A DNA stretch of 64,000 bases from Penaeus vannamei (GCF_042767895.1 NC_091589.1:19104770-19168769), one strand, 5' to 3'; positions 24,540 to 39,500 are shown, counted from the stretch's first letter. Program-made: numbers and translations. The notes: generated by a model not told the origin, from the sequence alone.

Positions 24540-25039
24540 NNNNNNNNNNNNNNNNNNNNNNNNNNNNNNNNNNNNNNNNNNNNNNNNNNNNNNNNNNNNN
24601 NNNNNNNNNNNNNNNNNNNNNNNNNNNNNNNNNNNNNNNNNNNNNNNNNNNNNNNNNNNNNNNNNNNNNNNNNNNNNNNNNNNNNNNNNNNNNNNNNNNN
24701 NNNNNNNNNNNNNNNNNNNNNNNNNNNNNNNNNNNNNNNNNNNNNNNNNNNNNNNNNNNNNNNNNNNNNNNNNNNNNNNNNNNNNNNNNNNNNNNNNNNN
24801 NNNNNNNNNNNNNNNNNNNNNNNNNNNNNNNNNNNNNNNNNNNNNNNNNNNNNNNNNNNNNNNNNNNNNNNNNNNNNNNNNNNNNNNNNNNNNNNNNNNN
24901 NNNNNNNNNNNNNNNNNNNNNNNNNNNNNNNNNNNNNNNNNNNNNNNNNNNNNNNNNNNNNNNNNNNNNNNNNNNNNNNNNNNNNNNNNNNNNNNNNNNN
25001 NNNNNNNNNNNNNNNNNNNNNNNNNNNNNNNNNNNNNNN
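24540..25039. other. Assembly gap, 500 N
   Basis: Exactly 500 N. Satellite on both sides is in plus orientation. Confidence 0.99.
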
Positions 25040-25161
25040 TCACTATCACTATTGCAGTTATAATGATTATTATGCTCATTATTAGTCCTTTTCATCATTA
25101 TAACTATTTTTATAATGATAATAATGATAATTTTAGAAGTAATAAGGACAATAATACTCAT

Positions 25162-25209
<48 letters not shown>

Positions 25210-26450
25210 TCTATTGTCATTATTAGTATGAAAATTATTAAAATAGAGTTTATTATTGCTATTGTTGTAATTATCACAATTATCATTATCAATTTTATTA
25301 TTATTTTCATCATTATTATTGTCATTATCATAATAATTATCATCATTATTGTTAAAAATGTAGGAATTATCATGAAAATCATCATAATTACCAAAATCAA
25401 AATTACCATCATCATAATTAGTTATAGCCTTTATTTCCTTATATGTAGTCTGTATGATTATTATTATCATCATTATCATCAGTTCTGCCATTATTCTTAT
25501 GATTATAATCATCATAGTCATTATCTTCATGATTATTATTATTGCAGTTATAATTATTATTATGCTAATTATTACTGTCATTTCCATCATTATAACTATT
25601 TTTATAATGATAATAACAAAAATGAAAATTTTAGAACTAATAATGACAATAATACTCATTATAATAACAATAATATTGATATCTTTATTATTTTTATTGC
25701 CATTATTATCATGAAGATTATTAGAATACAGTACAGTTATTGCTATTATTGCAGTAATCCTAAAATTATCATAAAAATGTTCATTTTATTAATATTATCA
25801 TCATTATTATTATCATTAACATCATAATTATTATCATTATTGTTAATAATAAAGGTATTATCATGAAAATCATCATAATTACCTGAATTGATGTTAAAAT
25901 CATCATAAATATCATTTAAATGCAAAAAAGAGGGTTTTCGACCTTTCTATCAAATGGCAGTAATACGCTATAATTTACCGTTATTTCGATTTTTTAGCCT
26001 TTATTTCAATATAAATTGACTCTATGATTATTATTATCATCATTATCATCCTTATTGTAATTATTCTTTTGATTATCATCCTTAGAGTCATTATTGCCAT
26101 GATTATCATTATTATCATTAACATTATTGCAGGTAAAATGATTATTAACTTAATTATAACTGTCCATTTCATCATTATAACTATTTCTATAATAATTATA
26201 ACAATAATGATAATTTTAGGAATAACAATGACAATAATACTCGTTATAATAACAATAAGATTGATATTATTATTATTTCTATTGTCATTATTAGTATGAA
26301 AATTAGTAGAATAGAGTTAACTACTGATATTATTGCAGTAATTATCAAAATTATCATTATAAATATCATTTTATTAATATTATCATAATTTTTTTTGTCA
26401 TCATAATAATAATTATCATCATTATTGTTGATAATAAAGGCACTATCATG
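25040..26450 (+). repeat. Higher-order block H1, copy b
   Basis: This matches 17850-19330 at an offset of about 7.1 kb, with the same variant core (CCTTATATGTAGTCTGTATG near 25435), the AAATGCAAAAAAGAGGG junction, CTATCAAATGG, and TCTTTTGATTATCATCC. Related single pieces occur at 37150-37960 (plus) and about 57840-58360 (minus). Confidence 0.75.
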
Positions 26451-29400
26451 GAAATCATCATAATTACCTGAATTAATGTTAGAATCATCATAATTTTCAT
26501 TTAAAAGCGAAAATTTGTTTTTTTTTTCGACCTGTCTCTCAAAATGATGTAATACGCTAGATTTTGCCGTTTTTTTCGACTTTGGGATTTTATTAGTTTT
26601 CGCCTTTATTTCATTATGAATGGACTCTATGATTATTATTTTTCCTCATTATCATCATTATTTTCATTATTCTTATGATTTTCATCATTATAGTCATTAT
26701 TGTCATGATTATCATTATCATCTTTATCATTATTACAGTTATAATAATTATTATGCTAATTATTACTTTCATTTTCATCATTATAACTATTTTTATAATA
26801 ATTTTAGAAATAATAATGACAATAATACTCATTATAATAACAATAATAATGATATTATAATTTGTATTTTCATTATGAAAATTATTAGAATAGAGTTAAT
26901 TATTCCTATTATTGCAGTAATTATCAAAAATATCATTATAATTATCATTTTATTATTATTATCATCATTATTATTGTCCTTACAATATATAATTATCATC
27001 ATTTTTGTTAATAATGAAGGCACTATCATGAAAATCATCATAATTACCTGAAATAATGTTAAAATTATTATAATTATCATTAAAAAGCGAAAAAGTTTTT
27101 TTTTACACCTTTCTCTGAAAAGGCTGTAATACGATATAATTGTCCGTTTTTTCGAGTTTGGGGGTTTTATTACTTTTAGCCTTCATTTCACTATAAATGA
27201 ACTCTATGATTATTATTATCATCATTATCATAATTATTGTCATTATTCTTATGATTATCATCATTATAGTCATTATCGACAGTATTATCATTATTAATAT
27301 TATCATTATTGCAGTTATAATGATTATTATGATAAGTATTACTGTTATCTTCATCATTATAGCTATTTTTATAATGATAATAACAATAATGATAATTTTA
27401 CAAAAAATAATGACAATAATACTCATTATAATAACAATAATAATGGTATTATTATTATTTATATTGTCATTATTAGTATGAAAATTATTAGAATATTCAT
27501 TATTGCTATTATTGCAGTAATTATCTAAATTATCATTATAATTATCATTTTATTATTATCATAATTATTAGTAATTATCATCATAATTATCATCATTATT
27601 GTTAATAATAAGAGCATTATTATGAAAATCCTCATAATAACCTGAATTAATGTTAAAATCATCATTACTTTCATTTAGAAGGGTTTTTCGACCTTTCTCT
27701 CAAAAGGATGTAATACCCAAGATTTTGCCGTTTTTCGACTATGGGGATTTTATTACCTATTACTATTTCATTATAAATGGACTTTATGACTATTATTATC
27801 ATCATTCTCATCATTACTGTCATTATCCTTATGATTATCATCATTATATTCATTATCGTCATGATTATTATTATCATCATTATCATTATTGCTGTTATAA
27901 TGATTGTTATGCTAATTATTACTGTCATTTTTATCAATATAGCTATTTTTATAGTGATAATAACAATAATGATAATTTTGGAAATAATAATGACAATAAT
28001 ACTCATTATAATAACAATAATAAAAATATTATTATTATTTCTATTGTCATTATTGGTATGAAAATTATTAGAATAGAGGTAATTATTACTATTATTGCCG
28101 TAATTATCGAAATTTTCATTATAATTATCATTTTATTATTATTATCATCATTATTATTGTCATTACTTTCAAAATTATCATTATTAAAGTTAATGATAAA
28201 GGCATTATCATGAAAATCATAATAATTACCTGAATTGATGTTAAAATCATTATAATTATCAATTAAATGCGAATTTTTTTTTTCGACCTTTCTCTGAAGA
28301 GCCTTTAATACGCGAGATTTTACCGTTTTTTAGACTTTTGGGATTTATTAGTTTTATCCTTTATTTCATTTTAATTTGACTATATGATTACTATCTGTCT
28401 TATCATAATTATTGTCATTATTCTTATGATCATCACCATTACTCATGATCATCATGATTATCATTATTATCATTATTATTATTGCAGTTATAATGATTAT
28501 TATGCTAATTATTACGGTCATTTTCATAATTATAACTATTTTTATAATAATAATAATAATGATAATGTTAGAAATAATAATGACAATAATACTCATTATA
28601 ATAACTATAATAAAGATATTATTATTATTATTATTATTATTTCTATTGTCATTATTAGTATGAAAATTATTAGAATAGAGTTCATTATTGCTATTATTGC
28701 AGTAATTATCAAAGTTATCTCTATAATTATAATTATATTATTATTATCATCATTATTAATGTCATTATCATCATAATTATCATAATAATTGTTAATAATA
28801 AAAGCATTATCATGAAAATCATCATAATTACTTGAATTTATATTAAAATCACCATAAATATCATTTAAAAGAGAAAAAGGGTTTTTTCAACTTTTGTCTT
28901 AGAAGGCTGTAATACCCAAGATTTTGCCGTTTTTTCGACTTTGGGGATTTTATTAGTTTTAGCCTTTATTTCATAGTGAAGGACCTCATTATCATCATTA
29001 TTGTCATTATTCTTATGATTATCTTCATTATAGTCATTATCGTCATGATTATCATTATTATCACTATCCTTATTACAGTTATAATGATTATTTTTGTAAT
29101 GATAATAAAAATAATGATAATTTTAGTAATAATAATGACAATAATACTGATTATAATAACAATAATAATGATATTATTATTTCTATTGTCATTATTGGTA
29201 TGGAAATTATTAGAATAGAATTAATTATCATTAGCATTATTGCAGTTATAATAATTATTATGCTAACTATTCCTCTCATTTTCATCATTATAACTATATA
29301 TATAATGATAATAACAATAATGATAATTCTAGAAATAATAATGACAATGATACTCATTATAATAACAATGATAATGATACTATTATTTCTATTGATATTA

Positions 29401-32400
29401 TTAGTATGAAAATTAATAGAATAGAGTTCATGATTGCAGTTATTGAATTAATTATTAAAGTTATCATTATAATTATTTTATTATTATTATCATCATTATT
29501 ATTATCATTATCATCATTATCATCATTATTGTTATTAATAAAGGCATTATCATGAAAATCTTCATAATTACCTGAATTCACATTAAAATAATCATAATTA
29601 TCATTTAAAAGCGAGAAAGTTTTTTTTTTTTTTTTTTTTTTTTACCTTTCTCTCACAGGGCTGAAATATGCTAGATTTTGCCGCTCTTTCGACTGTGGGG
29701 ATTTTATTAATTTTAGCAATTATTTCATTATAAATATTATTATCAACATTATCATCCTTTTTGTCATTATTCTTATGATTATCATCATTATAGTCATTAT
29801 CGTCATGATTATCATTATTATCATTATCATTATTGAAGTTATAATGATTATTATGCTATTATTATTCTCATCATTATAATTATTTTTATAATGATAATAA
29901 CAATAATGATAATTTTAGAATTAATAATGACAAAAATACTCATTATAATGACAATAATAATGATATAATTATTATTTCTGTTGTCATTATTAATATGAAA
30001 ATTATTAGAATAGAGTTCATTATTGATATTATTGCAGTAATTATGAAAATTGTCATTATAATTCTCTTTTTATTATAATTATCACCAACATTATTGTCAT
30101 TATCATCATAATCATCATCATTATTATTAATAATAAAGGATTTATCATGAAAATCATCATAATTACATGAATTAATGTTAAAATCATCATAATTATCATT
30201 TCAAAGCGTAAAAGTTTTTTTTCGACTTTTCTCTCAAAAGGCTGAAATATGCTAGATTTTGCCGTTTTTTCGACTTGTGGGATTTTATTAGTTTTAGTCT
30301 TTATTTCATTATAAATGTACTCCAATATTATTATTATCATCATTACTGTAATTATTCTTATGATTATCATCATTATTGTCATTATCGTCATGATTATCAT
30401 TATTATCATATTCATTATTGCAGTTATAATAATTATTATGCTAATTATTACTCTCATTTTCATCATTATAACTATTTTTATAATGATAATAACAATAATG
30501 ATAATTTTAAACATAATAATGACAATAATACTCATTATAATAACAATAATAATTATATTCTTATTGTTCTATTGTCATTATCAGTATGAATATTATTAGA
30601 ATAGAGGATAATATTGCTATTATTGCAGTAATTAGCAAAATTATCAATATAGTTATCATTTTATTTTTATTATCATCATTATTATTGTCATTATCATCAT
30701 AAGTATCATCATTATTGTTAATAATGAAGGGATTATCATGAAAATCATCATAATTACCTGAATTAATGTTAAAATCATCATAATTATCATTTAAAAGCGA
30801 AAACGCGTTTTTTTTTACATTTCTCTTAAAAGGCTGTAATACGCTAGATTTTGCCCTATTTTGGACTTCTAGGATTTCATTAGTTTTAGCCTTTATTTCA
30901 TTATAAATTGACTCTATGATTATTATTATCATCATTATCATCATTACTGTCATTATTCTTATGATTATCATCATTATAGTCATTATCGTCATGATTATCA
31001 TTATTATTATTATCATTATTGCAGTTATAATAATCATCATACTAATTAATACTGTCATTTTTATCATTATAAATATTTTTATAATGATAATATTAATAAT
31101 TATAATTTTAGAAATAATAATGACAATAATACTCATTATAATAACAATAATAATGACATTATTATTATTACTATTGTCATTATTGGTATGAAAATTATTA
31201 GAATAGAGTTCTTTATTGCTATTACTGTAGTAATTATCAAAATTATTATTAAAATTCTCATTTTATTATTATTATCATCATCATTATTATTATTATCATC
31301 AAAATTATCCTTATTGTTAATAATAAAGGAATTATCATATAAATCATCATAATTACCTGAATTGATTTTAAAATCATCATTATTATCATTTAAAAGTGAA
31401 AAGGTTTTTTTTTATCTTTCTCTGAAAAGGCTGTAATACGATAGATTTTAAGGTTTTAGCCTTTATTTAATTATGAATGGACTGTATGATTATTATTATC
31501 ATCATTATCATCATTACTGTCATTACTCTTATGATTATCATCATTATAGACATTATGGTCATTATAAGTATTATTATCATAATCATTATTGTAGTTATAA
31601 TGATTATTATGCTAATTATTACTGTCATTTTTATCATTATACCTATTTTATAATAATGATAAGAATAATGATAATTTTATAAATAATAATGACAATAATA
31701 AATATTGTAATAACAATAATAATGATATTATTATTTCTATTGTCATTATTAGTATGATAATTATTAGAATAGAGTTCATTATTGCTATTATTGCAGTAAT
31801 TTTTTCCCTAACTTTCTCTCAAAAGGCTGCAATAAGCAAGATTTTGCCGTTTTTTCGACTTAAGGGAATGTATTAGTTTTCGCCTTTTTTTAAATTCATA
31901 AATGGACCCTGATATTATCATTATCATCATTACTGTCATTATTCTTATGATTATCATCATTATAGTCATTATCGTCATGATTATCTTTATTGTCATTAGC
32001 ATTATTGCAGTTATAATGATTATTATGCTAACTATTCCTATCATTTTCATCATTATAACTATATTTATAATGATAATAACAATAATGATAATTCTAGAAA
32101 TAATAATGACAATAATACTCATTATAATAACAATAATCATGATACTATTATTTCTATAGTCATTATTAGTATGAAAATTATTAGAATAGATTTTATTATT
32201 GCTATTATTGCAGTAATTATCTAACTTTTCATTATAATCATCATTTTATTATCATCATCATTATTGTCATTATCATCATATTTATCATCATTATTGTTTA
32301 TAATAAAGGAATTATCATGAAAATCATCATAATTACTTGAATTAATGTTAAAATCATCAAAATTATCATTTAAAAGCGAAAAAGGTTTTTTTTTTTTTTA

Positions 32401-32789
32401 ACTTTCACTCAAGAGGCTGTAATACACTAGATTTTGCCGTTGTTTCGACTTTTGGGATTTTATTAGTTTTAGCCTTTATTTAATTATAAATGGACTCTAT
32501 GATTATTATTATCATTATCACCATTATTGTCATTATTCCTATGATTATCATCCTAATAGCCATTATCGTCATGATTATCATTATTATCATTATCATTATT
32601 GCAGTTATAATGATTATTATGTTAATATTACTCTCATTTTCATCATTATAACTTTTTTATAATGATAATAACAATAATGATAATTTTAGAAATAATAATG
32701 ACAATAATACTCATTATAATAATAATAATGATATTATTATTATTTCTATTGTCATTATTAGTATGAAAATTATTAGAATAGAGTTCATT

Positions 32790-34209
32790 ATTGCTATTAT
32801 TACAGTAATTATTATAATTTTATAATGATAATAACAAAATCGATAATTTTAGAAATAATAATGACAATAATACTCATTATCCTAACAATAATAATGATAA
32901 TATGATTATTTCTATTGTCATTATTGGTTTGAACATTATTAGAATTGAGTTCATTATTGGTATTATTGCAGTGATTATCAAATTTATCATTATAATTTTC
33001 TTTTTATTATTATTATCATCATCATTATTGTCATTATCATCATAATTATCAACATTATTGTTAATAATATCATGAAAATCATAACACTTACCTAAATTCA
33101 TGTTAAAATCATAATTATCATTTAAACGTGAAAAGTTTATTTTCGAACTTTCTCTGGAAAGACGGTAATACGCTAGATTTTACCGTTTTTCGACTTTTTT
33201 CGGGATTTTATTTGTTTTAGACTTTATTTTATTATAAATGTACTCTAGGATTATTATTACAATTATTGTCACTATTCTTATGATTATCATCATAATAGTC
33301 ATTATCGTCATGATTATCATAATTATCATTATCATTATTGCAGTTTCAATGATGATTATGCTAATTGTTACTGTCACTTTTATCATTATAACTATTTATA
33401 TAATGATAATAACAATAATAAGAATTTTAGAAATAATAATGACAATAATAATCATTATAATAACAGTAATAATAATATTATTTCTATTGTCATTATTAGT
33501 ATGAAAATTATTAGATTAGAGTTAATTATTGCTATTATATAAGTAATTATTAGAATTATCGTTATAATTATAATTTTATTTTTATTATCATCATCATTAT
33601 TGTCATTATCATCATAAGTATCATCATTATTTTTAATAATTAAGGCATATCATGAAAATCATCATAATTACCTGAATTAATATTAAAATAATCATAATTA
33701 TCATTTAAAAGCGAAAAATTGTTTTTTTCGACCTATCTCTGAAAATTCTGTAATACCCTAGAATTTGCCATTTTTTTTTTACTTTGGGGATTTTATTAGT
33801 TTTAGCCTCTATTCATTATAAATGGACTCTATGATTATTATCATCATCATTATCATCATTACTGTCATTATTCTCATGATCATCATCATTATAGTTATTA
33901 TCGTCATGACTATCATAATTATCATTATCCTTATTAGAGTTATAATGATTATTATGCTAATTATTACTGTTATTTTAATCATTATAACTATTTTTATAAT
34001 GATAATAACAACAATGATAATTTTAGAAATAATAATGACAATAATACTCATTATAATAACAATAATAATGATATTATTATTATATCCATTGTCATTATTA
34101 GTATGAAAATTATTAGAATAGAGTATCTTAGTGCTATTATTGCAGTAATTATCAAAATTATCATTAAAATTCTTATTATATTATTATTATCATTATTATA
34201 ATTGTCATT
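32790..34209 (+). repeat. Higher-order block H2, copy b
   Basis: This is the second copy of block 19830-21200, with the same order of private variants including ACAGTAATTATTATAATTTT and the TGTACTCTAGGATTATTATT core. It ends close to the orientation switch at about 34210. Confidence 0.75.
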
Positions 34210-36446
34210 ATGAACATGATGATAATCATAAGAATTATGACAATAATGATGGTAATAATTCTAATAATAATCATAGAGTCCATTTATAATGAATAAAGGC
34301 TAAAACTAATAAAATCCTTGAAGTCGAAAAAACGGCAAAATCTGCAGCCTTTTGAGAGAAAAGTCGAAAAAAAAACTTTTTCGCTTATAAATGATAAGTA
34401 TGATAAATTTATCAGGAATTCAGGCAATTATGATGATTTTCATGATAATGCCTTTATTATTAACAATGATGATGATAATTATGATGATAATGACAATAAT
34501 AATGATAATAATAATAAAATGATAATTATAATGATAATTTTGATAATTACTGCAGTAATAGCAATAATTTACTCAATTCTAATAATATTCATACTAATAA
34601 TGGCAATAGAAATAATAATAATATCATTATTATGGTTCTTATAATAATTAATATTGTCATTATTATTTCTAAAATTATCAATATTGTTATTATTATTATA
34701 AACATAGTTATAATGCTGAAAATGAGAGTAATAATTAGCATAATAATCGTTATAACTGCAATAATGATAATGATAATAATGATAATCATGACGATAATGA
34801 CTATAATGATGACAATCATAAGAATAATGACAATAATGATGATAATAATATCATAAAGTCGATTTATGATGAAATAAAGGTTAAAACTAATAAAATCCCA
34901 AAACTCGAAAAAACGAAAAAATCTAGCGTATTTTAGAGAAAGGTCGAAAAAAACCTTTATCGCTTTTAAATGATAATTATGATTTTAACATTTATTCAAG
35001 TAATTATGATGATTTTCATGATAATACCTTTATTATTAACAATAATGATGATAATTATGATGACAATGACAATAATAATGATGATAATAATAATAAATTG
35101 AGTATTATAATGATAATTTTCATAATTACTGAAATAATAGATATAATGAACTCTATTCTAGTAATTTTCATACCAATAATGATGATAGAAATAATAATAA
35201 TATAATTATTATTGTGATGATAATGAGTATTATTGTCATTATCATTTCTATAATTATCATTATTGTTATTTTGAATATAAACATTGTTATAATGATGAAA
35301 ATGATAGTAATAATTTGCATAATAATCATTATAACTGCAATAATGATAATGATAATTATGATAATCATGACACTAATGACTATAATTATGATAATCATAT
35401 GAATAATGAAGTTAATGATGATAATGATGATAATCATAATCATAGAGTCCATTTATAATGAAATAAAGGCTAAAACTAATAAAATCCGAAAAGTCGAAAA
35501 AAAAGTGCATAATCTAGCTTATTACAGCGTTCTGAGAGAAAGCTAAAAAAAAAATCTTTTAAATGAAAATTATGATGATTTTAACATTAATTCAGGTAAT
35601 TATGATGATTTTCATGATAATTCCTTTATCATTAACCATAATAATGATAATTATGATGACAATAAAAATGATGATGATAATAAAATGATCATTACAATTA
35701 TAATTTTGATAATTACTGCAATAATAGCAATAATGAACTCTATTCCAACAATTTACTTAGTAATAATGACAATAGAAATAATAATTTAATTATTATTGTT
35801 ATTATAATGAGTATTACTGTCATTATTATTTCTAAAATTATCATTATTATCATCATTATAAAAATAGTTATAATGATGAAAATGAGAGTAATAATTAGTA
35901 TAATAATCATTAAAACTGCAATAATGATAATGATAGTAATGATAATCATGACGATAATAACAATAATCATGATAATCATAAGAATAATGACAAAAATAAT
36001 GTTAATAAAAATCATAGAGTACATTTATAATGAAATAAAGACTAAAACTAATAAAATCACCAGTCGAAAAAACGGCAAAATCTAGCGTATTAAAGCCTTC
36101 TGAGACATAGGTTGAAAAAACACATTTTCTTTTTTACATGATATTTATGATGATTTTTACATGAATTCAGGTAATTATGAGGATTTTCATGATAATGCCT
36201 TTATTATGATGATAATTATGATGGTAATGACAATAATAATGATGATTATAATAAAATGAGAATTATAAAGATAATTTTGATAATTACTGCAATAACATCA
36301 ATAATGAATTATCCTTATAGTTATTATCATTATAAAAATAGTTCTAATGATGGAAATGACAGAAATAATTAGCATAATAATCATTATAACTGCAATAATG
36401 ATAATGATAATAATGATAATCATAACGATAATGACTATAATGATGA
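34210..36446 (-). repeat. Macrosatellite, minus orientation; inverted copy of block H3
   Basis: Cores read as reverse complements near 34262-34385, 34855-34965, 35445-35555 and 36015-36130. Markers such as TTATTATGGTTCTTATAATA (about 34625), the TTGTGATGATAATGAGTATT segment (about 35210) and ATCATAGAGTACATTTATAA (about 36011) match, in inverted order, markers at 22150-24365. Confidence 0.8.
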
Positions 36447-36535
36447 TAATCATTATTGCAGCTATGATGATTATTATGCTACTTATTACTCTCATTTTCA
36501 TCATTATAACTATTTTTATAATGATAATAACAATA
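36345..36535. repeat. Quasi-palindrome at an orientation switch
   Basis: A minus-orientation monomer part (about 36345-36446, containing TTAGCATAATAATCATTATA) is followed at once by the same part in plus orientation (about 36450-36535, containing GATTATTATGCTACTTATTA). The arms are imperfect. The junction lies near GATAATCATTATTGCAGC. Confidence 0.75.
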
Positions 36536-39500
36536 ATGATAATTTTAGAAATAATAATGACAATAATACTCATTATAATAACAATAATAATATCATTATC
36601 ATTTCTATTGTCATCATTAGTATGAATATTATTAGAATAGAGTTCACTATTGCTATTATTGCAATAATTACGAAAATTATCATTATAATTATCATTTTAT
36701 TATTATTATCATCAATAATATTCTCATCATTATCATAATTATCATCATTATTTTTAATAATTAAGGCATTATCATGAAAATCATTATAATTACCTGAATT
36801 GATGTTAAAATCATCATCATTATCATTTCAAAGAGAAAACGCGTTTTTTTTCTTAACCTTCGCTCAGAACACTGTAATACGCTAGATTTTGCCGTTTTTT
36901 CGACTCATGGGATTTTATTAGTTTTCGCCTTTCTTTCATTATAAATGGGCTCTATGATCATTATTATCATCATTATCCTTATTGTCATTATTCTTATGAT
37001 TATCATTATAGTCATTATCGTCATGATTATCATCAGTATCATTATTATATTAGCAGTTATAATGATAATTATGCTAATTATTACTGTCATTTTTTATAAT
37101 GATAATAATAATGATAATTTTTGAAATAATAATGACAATAATACTCATTAAAATAACAATGATAATGATATTATTATTATTTCTATTGTCATTATTAGTA
37201 TGGAAATTATTAGAATACAGTACATTATTGCTATTATTGCAGTAATTATCCAAATTATCATTATAATTATCATTTTATTATTATTATCATCATTATTATT
37301 GTCATTATCATCATAATTATCATCTTTATTGTTAATAATGTAAGAATTTTCATGCAAATCATCATAATTACCATAATCATAATTACCATCATCATAATTA
37401 GTTTTAGCCTTTATTTCCTTATATATAGACTGTATGATTATTATTATCATCATTATCACCATTACTGTCATTATTCTTATGAATATCATACTTATAATCA
37501 TTATCTTCATGATTATCATTATTATCATTATCATTATTGCAGTTATAATGATTATTATGCTAATTATTATTGTCATTTCCATCATTATAACTACTTTTAT
37601 AAGGATAATAACAATAATGATAATTTTAGAAATAATAATGAGAATAATACTCATTCTTATAACAATAATAATGATATTATTATTATTTCTATTGTCATTA
37701 GTAGTATGGAAATTACTAGAATAGAGTACATTATTGCTATTATTGCAGTAATTCTAAAATTATCATTAAAATTTTCATTTTATTAATATTATTAATGATA
37801 TCATTATTATTATCATTAACATCATAATTATCATCATTGTTCTTAATAATAAAGGAATTATCATGAAAATCATCATAATTACCTGAATTGATGTTAAAAT
37901 CATCATAATTATCATTTAAATGCAAAAAAGGGGGTTTTCGACCTTCCTATCAAATGGATGTAATACGCTATTTTGCCGTTTTTTTCGAATTCTGAGATTT
38001 TATTAATTTTAGCCTTTATTTCATTATAAATGGACTCTATGATTATTATTATCATCATTATCATCATTATTGTCATTATTTTTATGATTATCATCATTAT
38101 AGTCATTATCGTCATGATTATCATTATTATCATTATCATTATTTCAGATATAATTATTATGCTAATTATTGCTGTCATTTTCATCATTATAACTATTTTT
38201 ATAATGATCATATCAGATAAATAAGGACAATAATGCTCATTATAACAATAATAATATTATTATAAATGGTATTGTCATTATTAGTATGAAAAATATTAGA
38301 ATATAGTTAATTATTGCTATTATTGCAGTAATTATCAAAATTATCATTATAATTATCATTCACTATTATTATTATCATCGCTATTATTATTATCATTCCT
38401 ATCATCATTATTATTTAAATTATCTTCATAATTAACATCATTATTGTTATTAATAAAGGCATTATCATGAAAATCATCATAATTACCTGAATTCATGACT
38501 TTGGGGATTTTATTAATTTTAGCCTTTATTTCATTATAAATGGACTTTATGAATATTATTATCACCATTATCATAGTCTTTGTCATTATTCTTATGATTA
38601 TCATCATTATAGCCATTATCATCATGATTATCATTATTATCATTATCATTATTGCAATTATAATGATTATGTTAATTATTACTGTCAATTTCATCATTAA
38701 ACCTTTTTATAATGATAACAATAGTGATATTTTTAGAATTAATAATGACAATAATACTCACTATAATAATAATAATAATGATATTATTATTATTTCTATT
38801 CTCATTATTAGTATGAAAATTATTAGAATAGAGTTCACTATAAATATTATTGAAGTAATTATCAAAATTATCATTATAATTCTGATTTTAATATAATTAT
38901 CATCATTATTATTGTCATTATCATCATAATTATCATTATTATTATTAATAAAGGAATTATGATGAAAATCATCATAATTACCTGAACTAATGTTAAAATC
39001 ATCATAATTATCATTTCAAATCGAAAAAGGTTTTTTTCGACCTTTCTCTCAAAAGGCTGAAATATGCTAGATTTTGCTGTTTCTCGACTTGTGGGATTTT
39101 ATTAGTTTTAGTCTTTATTTCATTATAAGTGTACTCTATGATTATTATTATCATTTATGTCATTATTCTTATGATTATCATCATTATTGTCATTATCGTT
39201 ATGATTATCATTATTATCATTATCAATATTGCAGTTATAATGATTATTATGCTAATTACTCCTCTCATTTTAATCATTATAACTATTTTTATAACGATAA
39301 TAAGAATGATAATATTAGAAATAATAATGACAATAATACTAATTATAATAACAATAATAATGATATCATTATTTCCATTGTCATTATTAGTATGAAAATT
39401 ATTAGAATAGAGTTCATTAGTGTTATTATTGCAGTAATTATGTAAATTATCATTATAATTATTTTATTATCATCATCATTATTATTGTCATTATCATCAT

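Larger units (their letters stand above)
25040..34209 (+). repeat. Macrosatellite, plus orientation, about 16 monomers
   Basis: Cores end near 25454, 26024, 26629, 27206, 27786, 28384, 30320, 30916, 31485, 31910, 32508, 33247 and 33831. Deviant or shortened cores lie near 28980 and 29735, and a chimeric monomer without a core lies at about 29215. Block 25040-26450 repeats 17850-19330, and 32790-34210 repeats 19830-21200. No gene is seen. Confidence 0.9.

Noticed and set aside
24366..25827. Frames of 237, 385 and 485 codons around the second gap
   Set aside because: They are created by reading through 500 N with satellite on both sides.
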